64,000 bases of DNA, taken from NCBI RefSeq assembly GCF_024649945.1, contig NZ_JANKMS010000003.1:62001-126000 (forward strand). Reading direction: 5' to 3'. The translations under genes and the position numbers were made by a program. The stretch comes from Flavobacterium panacis (GTDB lineage: Bacteria; Bacteroidota; Bacteroidia; Flavobacteriales; Flavobacteriaceae). The notes beneath the pieces are model-generated. The model saw only the letters and a program-made list of their open reading frames with translations. It did not search any database and was not told the origin of the DNA. Of the stretch, positions 27,216-37,738 are shown piece after piece (position 1 is the first letter of the stretch; each line of letters starts with the position of its first letter).

Positions 27216-27566
27216 ATGTCATTAACAAAATCTGAAAGAAGACAGAGAATTAAATTCAGAATTAGAAAATCGGTTAGTGGTTCTGCTGCTAGACCAAGAC
27301 TTTCTGTATTTAGAAGTAATAAAGAAATTTACGCTCAAATCATTGATGATGTAAATGGAGTTACTATATTAGCTGCATCTTCAAGAGAAAAAGAAATAGG
27401 AAAAGGTACTAACGTTGAAGTAGCTGCTGCTGTTGGAAAATTAGTTGCAGAGAAAGCGTTAAAAGCTGGGATAGATACTATCACTTTTGATAGAGGTGGA
27501 TATTTATATCACGGTCGTATTAAATCATTAGCGGAAGGCGCAAGAGCTGCTGGACTTAAATTCTAA
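27216..27566 (+). CDS. rplR: 50S ribosomal protein L18
   Basis: The 116-residue L18 ([60 protein letters not shown]) binds 5S rRNA together with L5. The conserved [11 protein letters not shown] motif is intact. Context rplF-rplR-rpsE is standard, with an 11-base gap upstream. Confidence 0.99.
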   Translation: MSLTKSERRQRIKFRIRKSVSGSAARPRLSVFRSNKEIYAQIIDDVNGVTILAASSREKEIGKGTNVEVAAAVGKLVAEKALKAGIDTITFDRGGYLYHGRIKSLAEGARAAGLKF

Positions 27567-27572
27567 TATATT

Positions 27573-28094
27573 ATGTCTAAATACAAAAATGTAGAATTGG
27601 TAAAACCTAGTGGTCTTGAATTAAAAGATCGTCTAGTTAGTGTTAATCGTGTTACTAAAGTTACAAAAGGAGGTAGAGCTTTCGGTTTTTCTGCTATTGT
27701 AGTTGTAGGTGATGAAAATGGAGTAGTTGGTCACGGATTAGGAAAATCTAAAGACGTTTCTGAAGCAATTGCGAAAGCAGTAGAAGATGCTAAGAAAAAC
27801 TTAGTGAGAATTCCTTTGAATGGACAATCTGTTCCTCACGAACAAAAAGGTAAATTTGGTGGTGCACGTGTATTCTTAATTCCAGCTTCTCATGGTACTG
27901 GAGTTATTGCTGGTGGAGCTGTTCGTTCAGTTCTTGAGTCAGTAGGTATTCACGATGTATTGTCTAAATCTCAAGGATCATCAAATCCACACAACGTAGT
28001 TAAAGCAACTTTTGATGCTTTATTGCAAATGAGAAGCGCTCATACTGTTGCAAAACAAAGAGGTGTTTCTTTAGAGAAAGTTTTTAAAGGTTAA
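27573..28094 (+). CDS. rpsE: 30S ribosomal protein S5
   Basis: The 173-residue S5 has the dsRNA-binding-like N-terminal domain ([20 protein letters not shown], site of spectinomycin-resistance changes in other species) and the C-terminal domain ([20 protein letters not shown]). It lies by the mRNA entry channel and contributes to accuracy. The next gene, rpmD, starts 10 bases later. Confidence 0.99.
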
Positions 28095-28104
28095 TTAGGA
28101 AATT

Positions 28105-28287
28105 ATGGCTAAATTATTAGTAAAACAAGTAAGAAGCAAAATCAACTGCCCTCTTTCTCAAAAGAGAGGATTGGAAGCTTTAGGTCTACGTAAAATTGGA
28201 CAAGTTGTGGAGCACGAGTCAAATCCTGCTATCCTTGGGATGATAAACAAAGTTAAACACTTAGTTTCTGTAGAAGAAGCTAAATAA
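28105..28287 (+). CDS. rpmD: 50S ribosomal protein L30
   Basis: The 60-residue protein is L30 ([40 protein letters not shown]). It has the single beta-alpha-beta-alpha unit typical of bacteria. Position between rpsE and rplO is standard. Confidence 0.97.
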   Translation: MAKLLVKQVRSKINCPLSQKRGLEALGLRKIGQVVEHESNPAILGMINKVKHLVSVEEAK

Positions 28288-28298
28288 CAAATACTGTT

Positions 28299-28751
28299 AT
28301 GAATTTAAGTAACTTACAACCTGCTGAGGGATCTACGCACAATCAAAATAAAAGATTAGGTAGAGGAGAAGGTTCTGGAAAAGGTGGTACTGCTGCACGT
28401 GGACACAAAGGAGCTAAATCTCGTTCTGGTTATTCTAAAAAGATTGGTTTTGAAGGAGGGCAAATGCCACTTCAAAGACGTGTACCTAAGTTTGGTTTCA
28501 AAAACATCAATCGTAAAGAATACGAAGGTGTTAATTTAGATACTCTTCAATTATTAGTTGATAACGGTGCAATTACTGATTCTGTTTCAATGACAGATTT
28601 CGTAGCAAATCGTCTAGCTACTAAAAATGAAATTGTTAAGATTTTAGGTAGAGGAGAATTGAAAGCAAAATTAAAAGTAACTGCCCACAAATTTACTGCT
28701 ACTGCAAAAGCTGCTATCGAAGCTGCTGGTGGAGAAGCTGTAACTATATAA
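28299..28751 (+). CDS. rplO: 50S ribosomal protein L15
   Basis: The 150-residue L15 begins with the glycine- and arginine-rich extended arm (NQNKRLGRGEGSGKGGTAAR) and continues with FEGGQMPLQRRVPKFGFKNI and the C-terminal globular domain. It is a late assembly protein of the large subunit. secY follows 13 bases later. Confidence 0.99.
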   Translation: MNLSNLQPAEGSTHNQNKRLGRGEGSGKGGTAARGHKGAKSRSGYSKKIGFEGGQMPLQRRVPKFGFKNINRKEYEGVNLDTLQLLVDNGAITDSVSMTDFVANRLATKNEIVKILGRGELKAKLKVTAHKFTATAKAAIEAAGGEAVTI

Positions 28752-28764
28752 CTTATCTATTAAG

Positions 28765-30111
28765 ATGAAGAAATTTATTGAATCAATAAGTAATGTTTGG
28801 AAAATCGAAGAACTAAAAAATAGAATCTTAATTACATTAGGATTACTTTTAGTATATCGTTTTGGAGCACACGTTACGCTTCCTGGAATTGACGCAACGC
28901 AATTGACTGGTTTAGCGGGACAAACTAAAAATGGTCTAGGATCTATTCTAGACATGTTCACCGGGGGTGCTTTCTCTAAAGCTTCAGTTTTTGCTTTAGG
29001 TATCATGCCTTATATTTCTGCGTCTATTGTCGTTCAGTTGATGGGGATTGCGATTCCATATTTACAAAAACTTCAAAATGATGGGGAAAGTGGTAGAAAA
29101 AAGATTAATCAAATCACTCGTTGGTTGACAATCGCTATCACATTGGTTCAAGGTCCAACTTATATCTATAATTTATACAGAACATTGCCTAGTAATGCAT
29201 TTTTGCTAGGCTTTAATTCACCTGAATTTTTGTTCTCTTCTGTTATTATCTTAGTTACAGGTACAATTTTTGCTATGTGGCTTGGAGAGAAAATTACAGA
29301 TAAAGGTATTGGAAATGGTATTTCATTGTTAATTATGGTTGGTATTTTAGCTCGTTTACCACAAGCTTTTATCCAAGAGTTTACAACTCGTGTTACCAAT
29401 AACAATGGAGGTCCAATGTTATTAGTTATTGAAATTATTGTGTGGTTATTAGTTATCATTTCTTGTGTATTGCTAACAATGGCAGTACGTAGAATTCCTG
29501 TTCAGTACGCTCGTCGTACAACAACTGGAGACTACGAGCAAGATTTGGCAGGAGGTAATAGACAATGGATTCCTCTTAAGCTGAATGCTTCAGGAGTTAT
29601 GCCAATCATTTTTGCTCAGGCAATTATGTTTATCCCTGCAGCTGTAGCTGGGCTGTCTAAATCAGATACATCACAATCAATTGTTGGTGCATTTAGTAAT
29701 ATGTTTGGTTTCTGGTATAACTTTGTTTTTGCAACTTTAATTATTGTATTTACATTCTTTTATACAGCAATCACTGTACCTACTAACAAAATGGCTGATG
29801 ATTTAAAGAGAAGCGGTGGTTTTATTCCAGGTGTTCGTCCGGGAGCTGAAACTTCTGATTTCCTTGATAAAGTGATGTCTTTAATAACTTTCCCAGGATC
29901 TTTATTCCTTGCTTTGATTGCTGTGTTCCCAGCTATTGTTGTAAGTATTATGGATGTACAACAATCTTGGGCAATGTTTTTTGGAGGTACCTCTTTAATA
30001 ATTATGGTTGGTGTTGCAATAGATACTATTCAACAGATCAATTCATACTTGTTAAATAAACATTATGATGGTTTAATGAAGACTGGTAAAAATAGAAAAG
30101 CGGTAGCTTAA
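28765..30111 (+). CDS. secY: Protein translocase subunit SecY
   Basis: The 448-residue inner-membrane protein is the channel of the Sec translocon. It has ten transmembrane helices. Visible landmarks are the plug and first-helix region ([17 protein letters not shown]), [17 protein letters not shown], the cytoplasmic loop with [20 protein letters not shown], and the C-terminal [20 protein letters not shown]. Its place inside the ribosomal operon after rplO is conserved across bacteria. Confidence 0.99.
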   Translation: MKKFIESISNVWKIEELKNRILITLGLLLVYRFGAHVTLPGIDATQLTGLAGQTKNGLGSILDMFTGGAFSKASVFALGIMPYISASIVVQLMGIAIPYLQKLQNDGESGRKKINQITRWLTIAITLVQGPTYIYNLYRTLPSNAFLLGFNSPEFLFSSVIILVTGTIFAMWLGEKITDKGIGNGISLLIMVGILARLPQAFIQEFTTRVTNNNGGPMLLVIEIIVWLLVIISCVLLTMAVRRIPVQYARRTTTGDYEQDLAGGNRQWIPLKLNASGVMPIIFAQAIMFIPAAVAGLSKSDTSQSIVGAFSNMFGFWYNFVFATLIIVFTFFYTAITVPTNKMADDLKRSGGFIPGVRPGAETSDFLDKVMSLITFPGSLFLALIAVFPAIVVSIMDVQQSWAMFFGGTSLIIMVGVAIDTIQQINSYLLNKHYDGLMKTGKNRKAVA

Positions 30112-30118
30112 TATATTT

Positions 30119-30334
30119 ATGGCAAAACAATCAGCAATAGAACAAGACGGATCAATCATTGAAGCATTATCTAATGCGATGTTCCGTGTAGAGTTAGAAA
30201 ATGGACATATTGTAATTGCTCATATTTCTGGAAAAATGCGTATGCATTACATCAAATTATTACCTGGTGATAAAGTGAAACTAGAAATGAGTCCTTACGA
30301 TTTGTCAAAAGCAAGAATTACTTATCGATATTAA
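30119..30334 (+). CDS. infA: Translation initiation factor IF-1
   Basis: The 71-residue OB-fold protein is IF-1 ([60 protein letters not shown]). It blocks the A site during initiation. It lies seven bases after secY and 12 bases before rpmJ. Confidence 0.99.
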   Translation: MAKQSAIEQDGSIIEALSNAMFRVELENGHIVIAHISGKMRMHYIKLLPGDKVKLEMSPYDLSKARITYRY

Positions 30335-30346
30335 AGGATATTCACT

Positions 30347-30463
30347 ATGAAAGTTAGAGCATCAGTAAAAAAGAGAAGTGCCGAGTGCATTATCGTGCGT
30401 AGAAAAGGGAGACTGTACGTAATAAACAAAAAGAATCCTAGATTTAAACAAAGACAAGGATAA
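30347..30463 (+). CDS. rpmJ: 50S ribosomal protein L36
   Basis: A 38-residue open frame, [20 protein letters not shown] followed by [18 protein letters not shown], is L36. Of the zinc ligands of the C-plus form (C-x2-C-x12-C-x4-H) only one cysteine (C14) is left, so this is the zinc-free type, like the S14 of this operon. It sits between infA and rpsM, with two bases before the rpsM start codon. Confidence 0.97.
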
Positions 30464-30465
30464 TT

Positions 30466-30840
30466 ATGGCAAGAATAGCAGGGGTAGATATCCCAAAAAA
30501 CAAAAGAGGTGTTATCGCACTTACCTATATTTTCGGATTAGGAAAAAGTAGAGCTATTGAGATTTTAGAAAAAGCTCAAGTTAGCCAAGATAAAAAAGTT
30601 CAAGATTGGAATGATGATGAGATCGGAGCAATTCGTGAAGCTGTTTCATTTTACAAAATTGAAGGAGAATTACGTTCTGAAATTTCTTTAAACATTAAGC
30701 GTTTAATGGATATTGGATGTTACAGAGGTATCCGTCATAGATCTGGTCTTCCATTAAGAGGACAAAGAACTAAAAACAACTCAAGAACAAGAAAAGGTAA
30801 AAGAAAAACTGTTGCTAACAAGAAAAAAGCAACTAAATAA
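30466..30840 (+). CDS. rpsM: 30S ribosomal protein S13
   Basis: The 124-residue S13 ([57 protein letters not shown]) forms bridges to the large subunit and contacts the P-site tRNA through its basic tail. Both conserved regions are intact. rpsK follows eight bases later. Confidence 0.99.
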   Translation: MARIAGVDIPKNKRGVIALTYIFGLGKSRAIEILEKAQVSQDKKVQDWNDDEIGAIREAVSFYKIEGELRSEISLNIKRLMDIGCYRGIRHRSGLPLRGQRTKNNSRTRKGKRKTVANKKKATK

Positions 30841-30848
30841 TAAGTAAT

Positions 30849-31232
30849 ATGGCTAAAGCAACTGCAAAAAAACGTAAAGTTATCGTTGAATCAACGGGTG
30901 AGGCTCATATTTCTGCCACTTTTAATAACATTATTATTTCTTTGACTAATAAGAAAGGTGAAGTTATCTCTTGGTCTTCAGCTGGTAAAATGGGTTTCAG
31001 AGGTTCTAAAAAGAACACTCCTTACGCAGCTCAAATGGCAGCAGAAGATTGCGCTAAAGTAGCACTTGAGGCAGGACTTAAAAAAGTGAAAGTTTATGTA
31101 AAAGGACCAGGTAACGGACGTGAGTCTGCTATCCGTTCTATTCATAACGGTGGAATTGAAGTTACTGAAATTATTGATGTTACTCCAATGCCACACAACG
31201 GATGTCGTCCTCCAAAAAGACGTAGAGTTTAA
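30849..31232 (+). CDS. rpsK: 30S ribosomal protein S11
   Basis: The 127-residue S11 ([60 protein letters not shown]) is a platform protein near the exit site. The [13 protein letters not shown] end is highly diagnostic. A 91-base gap with a hairpin follows, before rpsD. Confidence 0.99.
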   Translation: MAKATAKKRKVIVESTGEAHISATFNNIIISLTNKKGEVISWSSAGKMGFRGSKKNTPYAAQMAAEDCAKVALEAGLKKVKVYVKGPGNGRESAIRSIHNGGIEVTEIIDVTPMPHNGCRPPKRRRV

Positions 31233-31255
31233 TTTTTTATTTTTATAGTATAAAC

Positions 31256-31320
31256 AAGGTAGAACATAGATTATCGAAGGATTAGACCTGAATTCATAAT
31301 TTCTACCTTAAATTTTTTTT
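31256..31320 (+). promoter_or_regulatory. Leader hairpin and T-run before rpsD
   Basis: AAGGTAGAA (31256-31264) pairs perfectly with TTCTACCTT (31301-31309), enclosing 36 bases, followed by AAA and eight T (31313-31320), just before the rpsD ATG at 31324. The layout resembles an attenuator or an S4 binding site in front of its own gene. S4 represses the alpha operon in other bacteria; this role is inferred here. Confidence 0.55.
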
Positions 31321-31323
31321 AAA

Positions 31324-31929
31324 ATGGCAAGATATACTGGTCCTAAAACCAAAATCGCTCGTAAATTTGGCGAGGCAATCTTCGGAGATGATAAATCTTT
31401 CGAAAAAAGAAATTACCCACCTGGACAACACGGGATGGCTAAAAAAAGAGGAAAAAAGTCTGAGTACGCTGTTCAGTTAATGGAAAAGCAAAAAGCTAAA
31501 TATTCTTATGGAATTTTAGAAAAACAATTCAGAAACTTATTCGAAAAAGCATCAGCTACTAAAGGAGTTACTGGTGAAGTTTTATTACAATTATGCGAAG
31601 CAAGATTGGATAATGTTGTTTTTAGAATGGGAATTGCTCCATCTAGAAGAGGTGCGCGTCAAATCGTTTCTCACAGACACATTACTGTAAATGGAGAGGT
31701 TGTTAATATTCCTTCTTACCACCTTAAGCCTGGTGATAAAGTTGCAGTTCGTGAAAAATCTAAATCTTTAGAAGCTATCGAACGTTCTTTATCAAATTCA
31801 AGTCATGTTTATGAATGGATTACTTGGAACAATGATCTTAAAGAAGGAACTTTCGTTTCTGTACCTGCGAGACTTCAAATTCCAGAAAACATTAAAGAAC
31901 AATTAATCGTAGAGTTGTACAACAAATAA
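31324..31929 (+). CDS. rpsD: 30S ribosomal protein S4
   Basis: The 201-residue S4 has the N-terminal domain ([40 protein letters not shown]) and an S4 RNA-binding domain ([40 protein letters not shown]). The N-terminal cysteines of zinc-binding S4 are absent. It is a primary 16S rRNA binder and translational repressor of alpha operons in other bacteria. Confidence 0.99.
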
Positions 31930-31950
31930 TAATTGACTTAGTCGAAATTT

Positions 31951-32943
31951 ATGGCAATATTTAATTTTCAAAAGCCCGATAAAGTTATCATGATCGATTC
32001 AACCGATTTTGAAGGTAAATTCGAATTTAGACCTTTAGAACCTGGATATGGATTGACAGTTGGTAATGCACTTAGAAGAGTTTTGCTTTCAGCGTTAGAA
32101 GGTTATGCAATTACATCTGTTCGTATCGAAGGTGTAGATCATGAGTTTTCTACTATTTCAGGTGTTGTTGAGGACGTTACCGAAATTATCCTTAATCTAA
32201 AACAAGTACGTTTCAAACGTCAGATCGAAGATATCGATAATGAATCAGTTACTATTTCTGTTTCTGGTAAAGATCAATTAACAGCAGGTGATTTTCAAAA
32301 ATTTATCTCAGGTTTCCAAGTTCTAAATCCAGACCTTGTTATCTGTAATTTAGATTCTAAAATCAAATTGAACTTCGATTTAACAATCGAAAAAGGTAGA
32401 GGATACGTTCCTGCTGAAGAGAACAAAAAACAAAATGCTGCAATTGGAACGATTTTTACAGATTCTATTTTTACTCCGGTAAAAAATGTAAAATATGCAA
32501 TCGAAAACTTCCGTGTAGAGCAAAAAACAGATTACGAAAAATTAGTTTTTGAAATTAAGACTGATGGTTCTATCAATCCAAAAGATGCTCTTACTGAGGC
32601 TGCTAAAGTTTTAATTCACCATTTCATGTTGTTTTCTGACGAAAGAATTACACTTGAGGCTGACGAAATTGCACAAACAGAATCGTATGATGAAGAGTCA
32701 TTGCATATGAGACAATTGCTTAAAACTAAGCTTGTTGATATGGATTTATCTGTGAGAGCACTAAATTGCTTGAAAGCGGCTGAAGTTGATACACTTGGTG
32801 ATTTAGTATCTTTCAATAAAAATGACCTAATGAAATTCCGTAATTTCGGTAAAAAATCTTTAACTGAACTTGATGAACTTGTTGCAGTGAAGAATTTAAC
32901 TTTCGGAATGGATTTAGCTAAATACAAATTAGATAAAGAATAA
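31951..32943 (+). CDS. rpoA: RNA polymerase alpha subunit
   Basis: The 330-residue protein has the assembly domain ([40 protein letters not shown]) and the C-terminal DNA- and activator-binding domain ([36 protein letters not shown]). Length and both domains are standard. It lies between rpsD and rplQ as in most bacteria; 62 bases separate it from rplQ. Confidence 0.99.
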   Translation: MAIFNFQKPDKVIMIDSTDFEGKFEFRPLEPGYGLTVGNALRRVLLSALEGYAITSVRIEGVDHEFSTISGVVEDVTEIILNLKQVRFKRQIEDIDNESVTISVSGKDQLTAGDFQKFISGFQVLNPDLVICNLDSKIKLNFDLTIEKGRGYVPAEENKKQNAAIGTIFTDSIFTPVKNVKYAIENFRVEQKTDYEKLVFEIKTDGSINPKDALTEAAKVLIHHFMLFSDERITLEADEIAQTESYDEESLHMRQLLKTKLVDMDLSVRALNCLKAAEVDTLGDLVSFNKNDLMKFRNFGKKSLTELDELVAVKNLTFGMDLAKYKLDKE

Positions 32944-33005
32944 TTTACTTCATATTTTGCTCTCCATAGTGGATTGTAGCAAGATGAAGATAAAAAAAAC
33001 ACGTC

Positions 33006-33497
33006 ATGAGACACGGAAAAAAAATCAACCACTTAAGCAGACAGACTGGACATAGAAAAGCTATGTTGGCTAATATGGCTTGTTCTCTTATCGAGCACAA
33101 ACGTATTAACACTACTGTTGCTAAAGCTAAAGCGCTTAAACAATTTGTTGAGCCTTTAATCACAAAATCAAAAGAGGATACGACTCACAATCGTCGTATT
33201 GTTTTTGCTTACTTGCGTAATAAATACGCTGTAACAGACTTGTTCAGAGATGTTGCTGCTAAAGTAGGTGACCGTCCAGGTGGATACACTCGTATCATTA
33301 AAGTTGGAAATCGTTTGGGAGATAACGCTGATATGGCGATGATCGAACTTGTTGACTTCAATGAGCTTTACAACGGAGGTAAAAAAGAAGTTAAAAAAGC
33401 GAAAAGCCGTCGTGGTGGTAAAGCTAAAAAAGCTGAAACTGCTGCTCCAGAAGCTCCTGCTGCTGAAACAGAAACGACTACTGAAGCTTCTGAATAA
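33006..33497 (+). CDS. rplQ: 50S ribosomal protein L17 with long C-terminal tail
   Basis: Residues 1-118 are a normal L17 ([60 protein letters not shown]). About 45 extra residues follow: first lysine-rich ([19 protein letters not shown]), then alanine- and glutamate-rich, probably disordered. Similar tails occur in Bacteroidetes L17. It is the last gene of the operon and is followed by a strong terminator. Confidence 0.97.
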   Translation: MRHGKKINHLSRQTGHRKAMLANMACSLIEHKRINTTVAKAKALKQFVEPLITKSKEDTTHNRRIVFAYLRNKYAVTDLFRDVAAKVGDRPGGYTRIIKVGNRLGDNADMAMIELVDFNELYNGGKKEVKKAKSRRGGKAKKAETAAPEAPAAETETTTEASE

Positions 33498-33524
33498 TTA
33501 TGAGAGTAATCATTCTATAATATT

Positions 33525-33561
33525 AAAGGATAAACTAATTTTTAGTTTATCCTTTTTTTTT
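33525..33561 (+). terminator. Terminator of the rplC-rplQ operon
   Basis: AAAGGATAAACTAA (33525-33538) pairs perfectly with TTAGTTTATCCTTT (33542-33555) across a three-base loop, followed by a T-run to 33561. Confidence 0.93.
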
Positions 33562-33635
33562 GATTTTTTAAAACTAAAAATCTAACTTATTTAAAATAAT
33601 CGGTTTTATTTTTACTAATGAAAGTTTTAAAAAAT

Positions 33636-33667
33636 CTTGGAAGCGCTCTTTTAAAGAATTAAATTTG
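33636..33667 (+). promoter_or_regulatory. carA promoter
   Basis: CTTG (33636-33639) and TAAATTTG (33660-33667, perfect) are separated by 20 bases. A leader of about 60 bases precedes the carA ATG at 33733, with no obvious structure in it. Confidence 0.65.
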
Positions 33668-33732
33668 CAAAATATCTAATTACAAATGAAGTTTTGCTTC
33701 ATACACAATTAAAAAACAATACAAATTAAGGA

Positions 33733-34842
33733 ATGAAATACACAACACGACAAAGCGCCATTTTATTACTAAGTGATGGAACTATTTTTCATGGAAAGTC
33801 TATCGGTATTAGCGGTAAAACTTTTGGTGAAGTTTGTTTTAATACTGGAATGACTGGATATCAAGAGATCTTTACAGACCCTTCATACTTTGGACAAATT
33901 ATGGTTACTACAAATCCGCATATCGGGAATTATGGTATAAATGATTTAGAAGTTGAATCTGAAAGTGTAAAAATTGCTGGATTAGTTTGTAAGAACTTTA
34001 GCTTTAACTATTCAAGAACAGGTGCTTCTGGAAGTTTAGAAGATTATTTCGCTAAGCAAAATCTAATCTGTATCTCCGATGTTGATACAAGAGCTCTAGT
34101 TAGTTATATCCGTGATAATGGTGCAATGAATGCTGTTATTTGTACAGACGGAACTTCAATTGAAGATCTTAAAAAGGAATTGGCAAATGTGCCAAATATG
34201 GAAGGTCTTGAATTGGCTTCAAAAGTGTCTACAAAAGAACCTTATTTTGTAGGAGATGAAAATGCTACATACAAAATTTCGGCACTTGATCTTGGAATTA
34301 AAAAGAACATCTTAAGAAACTTTGCGAAAAGAGATTGTTATATTAAGGTTTTTCCTTATGATACAACTTATGAGGAGTTAAGTGCATTTAATCCAGATGG
34401 ATATTTCTTGTCTAACGGTCCTGGTGATCCAGATCCACTTCATGGAGTAATAGATGTTGCGAAAAAAATTATTTCGGAGGATAAACCTTTGTTTGGAATC
34501 TGTTTAGGACATCAGATTATTGCTTTGGCAAATGGTGTTCAGACTTATAAAATGTTTGGTGGACACAGAGGTATTAATCATCCGGTAAAGAATCTTCTAA
34601 CTGGTAAAGGAGAAATTACCTCTCAAAATCACGGTTTCGCTGTAAAAAGAGAAGCTTTAGAGGGGCATCCAGAATTAGAACTTACTCATATACATTTAAA
34701 TGATGATACGGTTGCTGGAATGAGAATGAAGAACAAGAACTGTTTTTCAGTACAATATCATCCAGAAGCTAGTCCTGGACCACACGATTCTTCTTATTTA
34801 TTTGATCAGTTCGTGGAGAATATCAAAACTAGCAAAGTCTAA
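33733..34842 (+). CDS. carA: Carbamoyl-phosphate synthase small subunit
   Basis: The 369-residue glutaminase subunit supplies ammonia for carbamoyl phosphate, used for arginine and pyrimidine synthesis. The N-terminal domain includes VCFNTGMTGYQEIFTDPSYF. The C-terminal class I amidotransferase has the nucleophile C257 in FGICLGHQI and the His/Glu pair in QYHPEASPGPHDS. carB, the large subunit, is not in the window, which is unusual compared with bacteria that keep carAB together. The gene is monocistronic by position. Confidence 0.97.
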   Translation: MKYTTRQSAILLLSDGTIFHGKSIGISGKTFGEVCFNTGMTGYQEIFTDPSYFGQIMVTTNPHIGNYGINDLEVESESVKIAGLVCKNFSFNYSRTGASGSLEDYFAKQNLICISDVDTRALVSYIRDNGAMNAVICTDGTSIEDLKKELANVPNMEGLELASKVSTKEPYFVGDENATYKISALDLGIKKNILRNFAKRDCYIKVFPYDTTYEELSAFNPDGYFLSNGPGDPDPLHGVIDVAKKIISEDKPLFGICLGHQIIALANGVQTYKMFGGHRGINHPVKNLLTGKGEITSQNHGFAVKREALEGHPELELTHIHLNDDTVAGMRMKNKNCFSVQYHPEASPGPHDSSYLFDQFVENIKTSKV

Positions 34843-34940
34843 AACGATGTAGTTAATAAATAAAGGTGTTTAATGTCTAAATCGCGTTTTTAGTATTAAA
34901 TATTTTTATAATTTCGAAAAAAAATATAATTTATTAATAA

Positions 34941-36245
<1,305 letters not shown>

Positions 36246-36266
36246 TCATAAGAGTTATATTAAGAC

Positions 36267-36300
36267 AAACCATTCATTTTCTAATGAATGGTTTTTTTTT
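36267..36300 (+). terminator. eno terminator
   Basis: AAACCATTCATT (36267-36278) pairs perfectly with AATGAATGGTTT (36283-36294) across a TTCT loop, followed by T to 36300. Confidence 0.93.
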
Positions 36301-36354
36301 GGAGTTTTAACAAATTCATAGCAGTATTCTTTTTTTAATTAGTCTTAAATTCAT

Positions 36355-36362
36355 TAGATTTG
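36355..36362 (+). promoter_or_regulatory. gltA -7 box
   Basis: TAGATTTG is a perfect TAnnTTTG box 36 bases before the gltA ATG. A matching -33 TTTG is not seen; the region about 20 bases upstream is a T-run. Confidence 0.45.
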
Positions 36363-36398
36363 GTAAATTATTATTTAAAGAATTATTTCCAAGATATT

Positions 36399-37676
36399 AT
36401 GTCAAAAATAGCTACATTAGAAATAGATGGTAAAAAGATTGAGCTTCCGGTAATCACAGGGAGTGAAAACGAATCAGCTATCGATATTAACAAATTACGT
36501 GATTTAACAGGTGTTATTACAATTGATCCAGGTTATAAGAATTCAGGATCTTGTACAAGTGAAATCACTTTCCTAGATGGAGAAGAAGGAATTTTACGTT
36601 ACAGAGGATATTCAATCGAAGATTTAGCAGAAAAAGCTAATTTCTTAGAGGTTTCTTATCTTTTGATTTTTGGAGAATTGCCTACTGCTGCTCAATTAGA
36701 AGATTTTGAAAATAATATTAGAAAACATTCTTTGGTAAACGAAGAAATGAAAAATATTATTGACGGTTTTCCAAAGACAGCTCACCCAATGGGAGTTTTA
36801 TCTGCTTTAACAAGTGCTTTAACAGCATTTAATCCAAAAGCGGTAAACGTTGATAACGAAAAAGAAATGTACGAAGCTATTTGTAAAACAATGGCTAAAT
36901 TTCTTGTAATTGCTACTTGGACTTACAGAAAGTCTATGGGGTATCCATTAAATTACTATGATAACACAAAAGGATATGTGGAAAGCTTTATGCAATTGAT
37001 GTTTAAATTGCCTACAGGACCTTACACTGCAAATCCAGTAATTGTAAATGCTTTAGATAAATTATTTATTCTTCATGCTGATCACGAACAAAACTGTTCT
37101 ACTTCTACAGTTAGGATGGTAGGTTCTTCTCATGCTGGTTTATTTGCTTCAGTTTCCGCAGGAGTTTCTGCTCTTTGGGGACCTCTTCACGGAGGTGCTA
37201 ACCAAGCAGTACTTGAAATGTTGGAAGAAATCAACAAAGACGGTGGAGATACAGATAAATTCTTAGCAAAAGCAAAAGATAAAAATGATCCATTCCGTTT
37301 AATGGGATTCGGGCACAGAGTTTACAAAAACTTCGATCCGAGAGCAAAAATCATCAAAAAAGCAGCTACTGAAGTTTTAGAAACTTTAGGTGTTGAAGAT
37401 CCGATTTTAGATATCGCAAGAAAATTAGAAAAAGCAGCTCTTGAAGATGAATACTTCAAAGCAAGAAACTTATATCCAAACGTAGATTTCTATTCTGGAA
37501 TTATCTACAGGGCTTTAGGAATTCCAACAGATATGTTTACAGTAATGTTCGCTATCGGAAGATTACCAGGTTGGATCGCACAATGGAAAGAAATGCGTGA
37601 AAACAAAGAACCAATTGGAAGACCTAGACAAATTTATACAGGACATCCTTTAAGAGAGTTCAAGTCTAATAAATAA
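36399..37676 (+). CDS. gltA: Citrate synthase
   Basis: ATG 36399 is chosen over an in-frame TTG at 36360, which overlaps the promoter box; it gives 425 residues, near the usual bacterial length. The enzyme condenses oxaloacetate and acetyl-CoA in the TCA cycle. Key segments are LHADHEQNCSTSTVRMVGSS (substrate histidine), LWGPLHGGANQAV (catalytic histidine) and GFGHRVYKNFDPRAKI. The N-terminal beta-rich extension (LEIDGKKIELPVITGSENES) is typical of type II hexameric enzymes that can be NADH-regulated; whether this one is cannot be read here. Confidence 0.97.
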   Translation: MSKIATLEIDGKKIELPVITGSENESAIDINKLRDLTGVITIDPGYKNSGSCTSEITFLDGEEGILRYRGYSIEDLAEKANFLEVSYLLIFGELPTAAQLEDFENNIRKHSLVNEEMKNIIDGFPKTAHPMGVLSALTSALTAFNPKAVNVDNEKEMYEAICKTMAKFLVIATWTYRKSMGYPLNYYDNTKGYVESFMQLMFKLPTGPYTANPVIVNALDKLFILHADHEQNCSTSTVRMVGSSHAGLFASVSAGVSALWGPLHGGANQAVLEMLEEINKDGGDTDKFLAKAKDKNDPFRLMGFGHRVYKNFDPRAKIIKKAATEVLETLGVEDPILDIARKLEKAALEDEYFKARNLYPNVDFYSGIIYRALGIPTDMFTVMFAIGRLPGWIAQWKEMRENKEPIGRPRQIYTGHPLREFKSNK

Positions 37677-37682
37677 AAAACG

Positions 37683-37712
37683 AAAGCTTCACTTAACTGT
37701 GAAGCTTTTTTT
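37683..37712 (+). terminator. gltA terminator
   Basis: AAAGCTTCAC (37683-37692) pairs with GTGAAGCTTT (37699-37708) across a six-base loop, with T to 37712. The last T also begins a perfect -7 box for the next gene. Confidence 0.9.
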
Positions 37713-37719
37713 ATATTTG
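37712..37719 (+). promoter_or_regulatory. -7 box overlapping the gltA terminator end
   Basis: TATATTTG, perfect consensus, lies 19 bases before the next ATG. A -33 element would fall inside the terminator stem, so terminator and promoter are packed together. Confidence 0.45.
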
Positions 37720-37738
37720 CTCAAAATACAATAGAGTT

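Noticed and set aside
32616..33032. 138-residue minus-strand open frame, very Ser-rich
   Set aside because: Antisense to the 3' end of rpoA; low-complexity shadow.
34909..34916. TAATTTCG as an eno promoter
   Set aside because: One mismatch to the -7 consensus and no -33 box; in AT-rich sequence this is too weak to list.
36360..36398. TTG-initiated N-terminal extension of citrate synthase
   Set aside because: The TTG overlaps a perfect -7 promoter box, and ATG 36399 gives the usual N-terminus and length.
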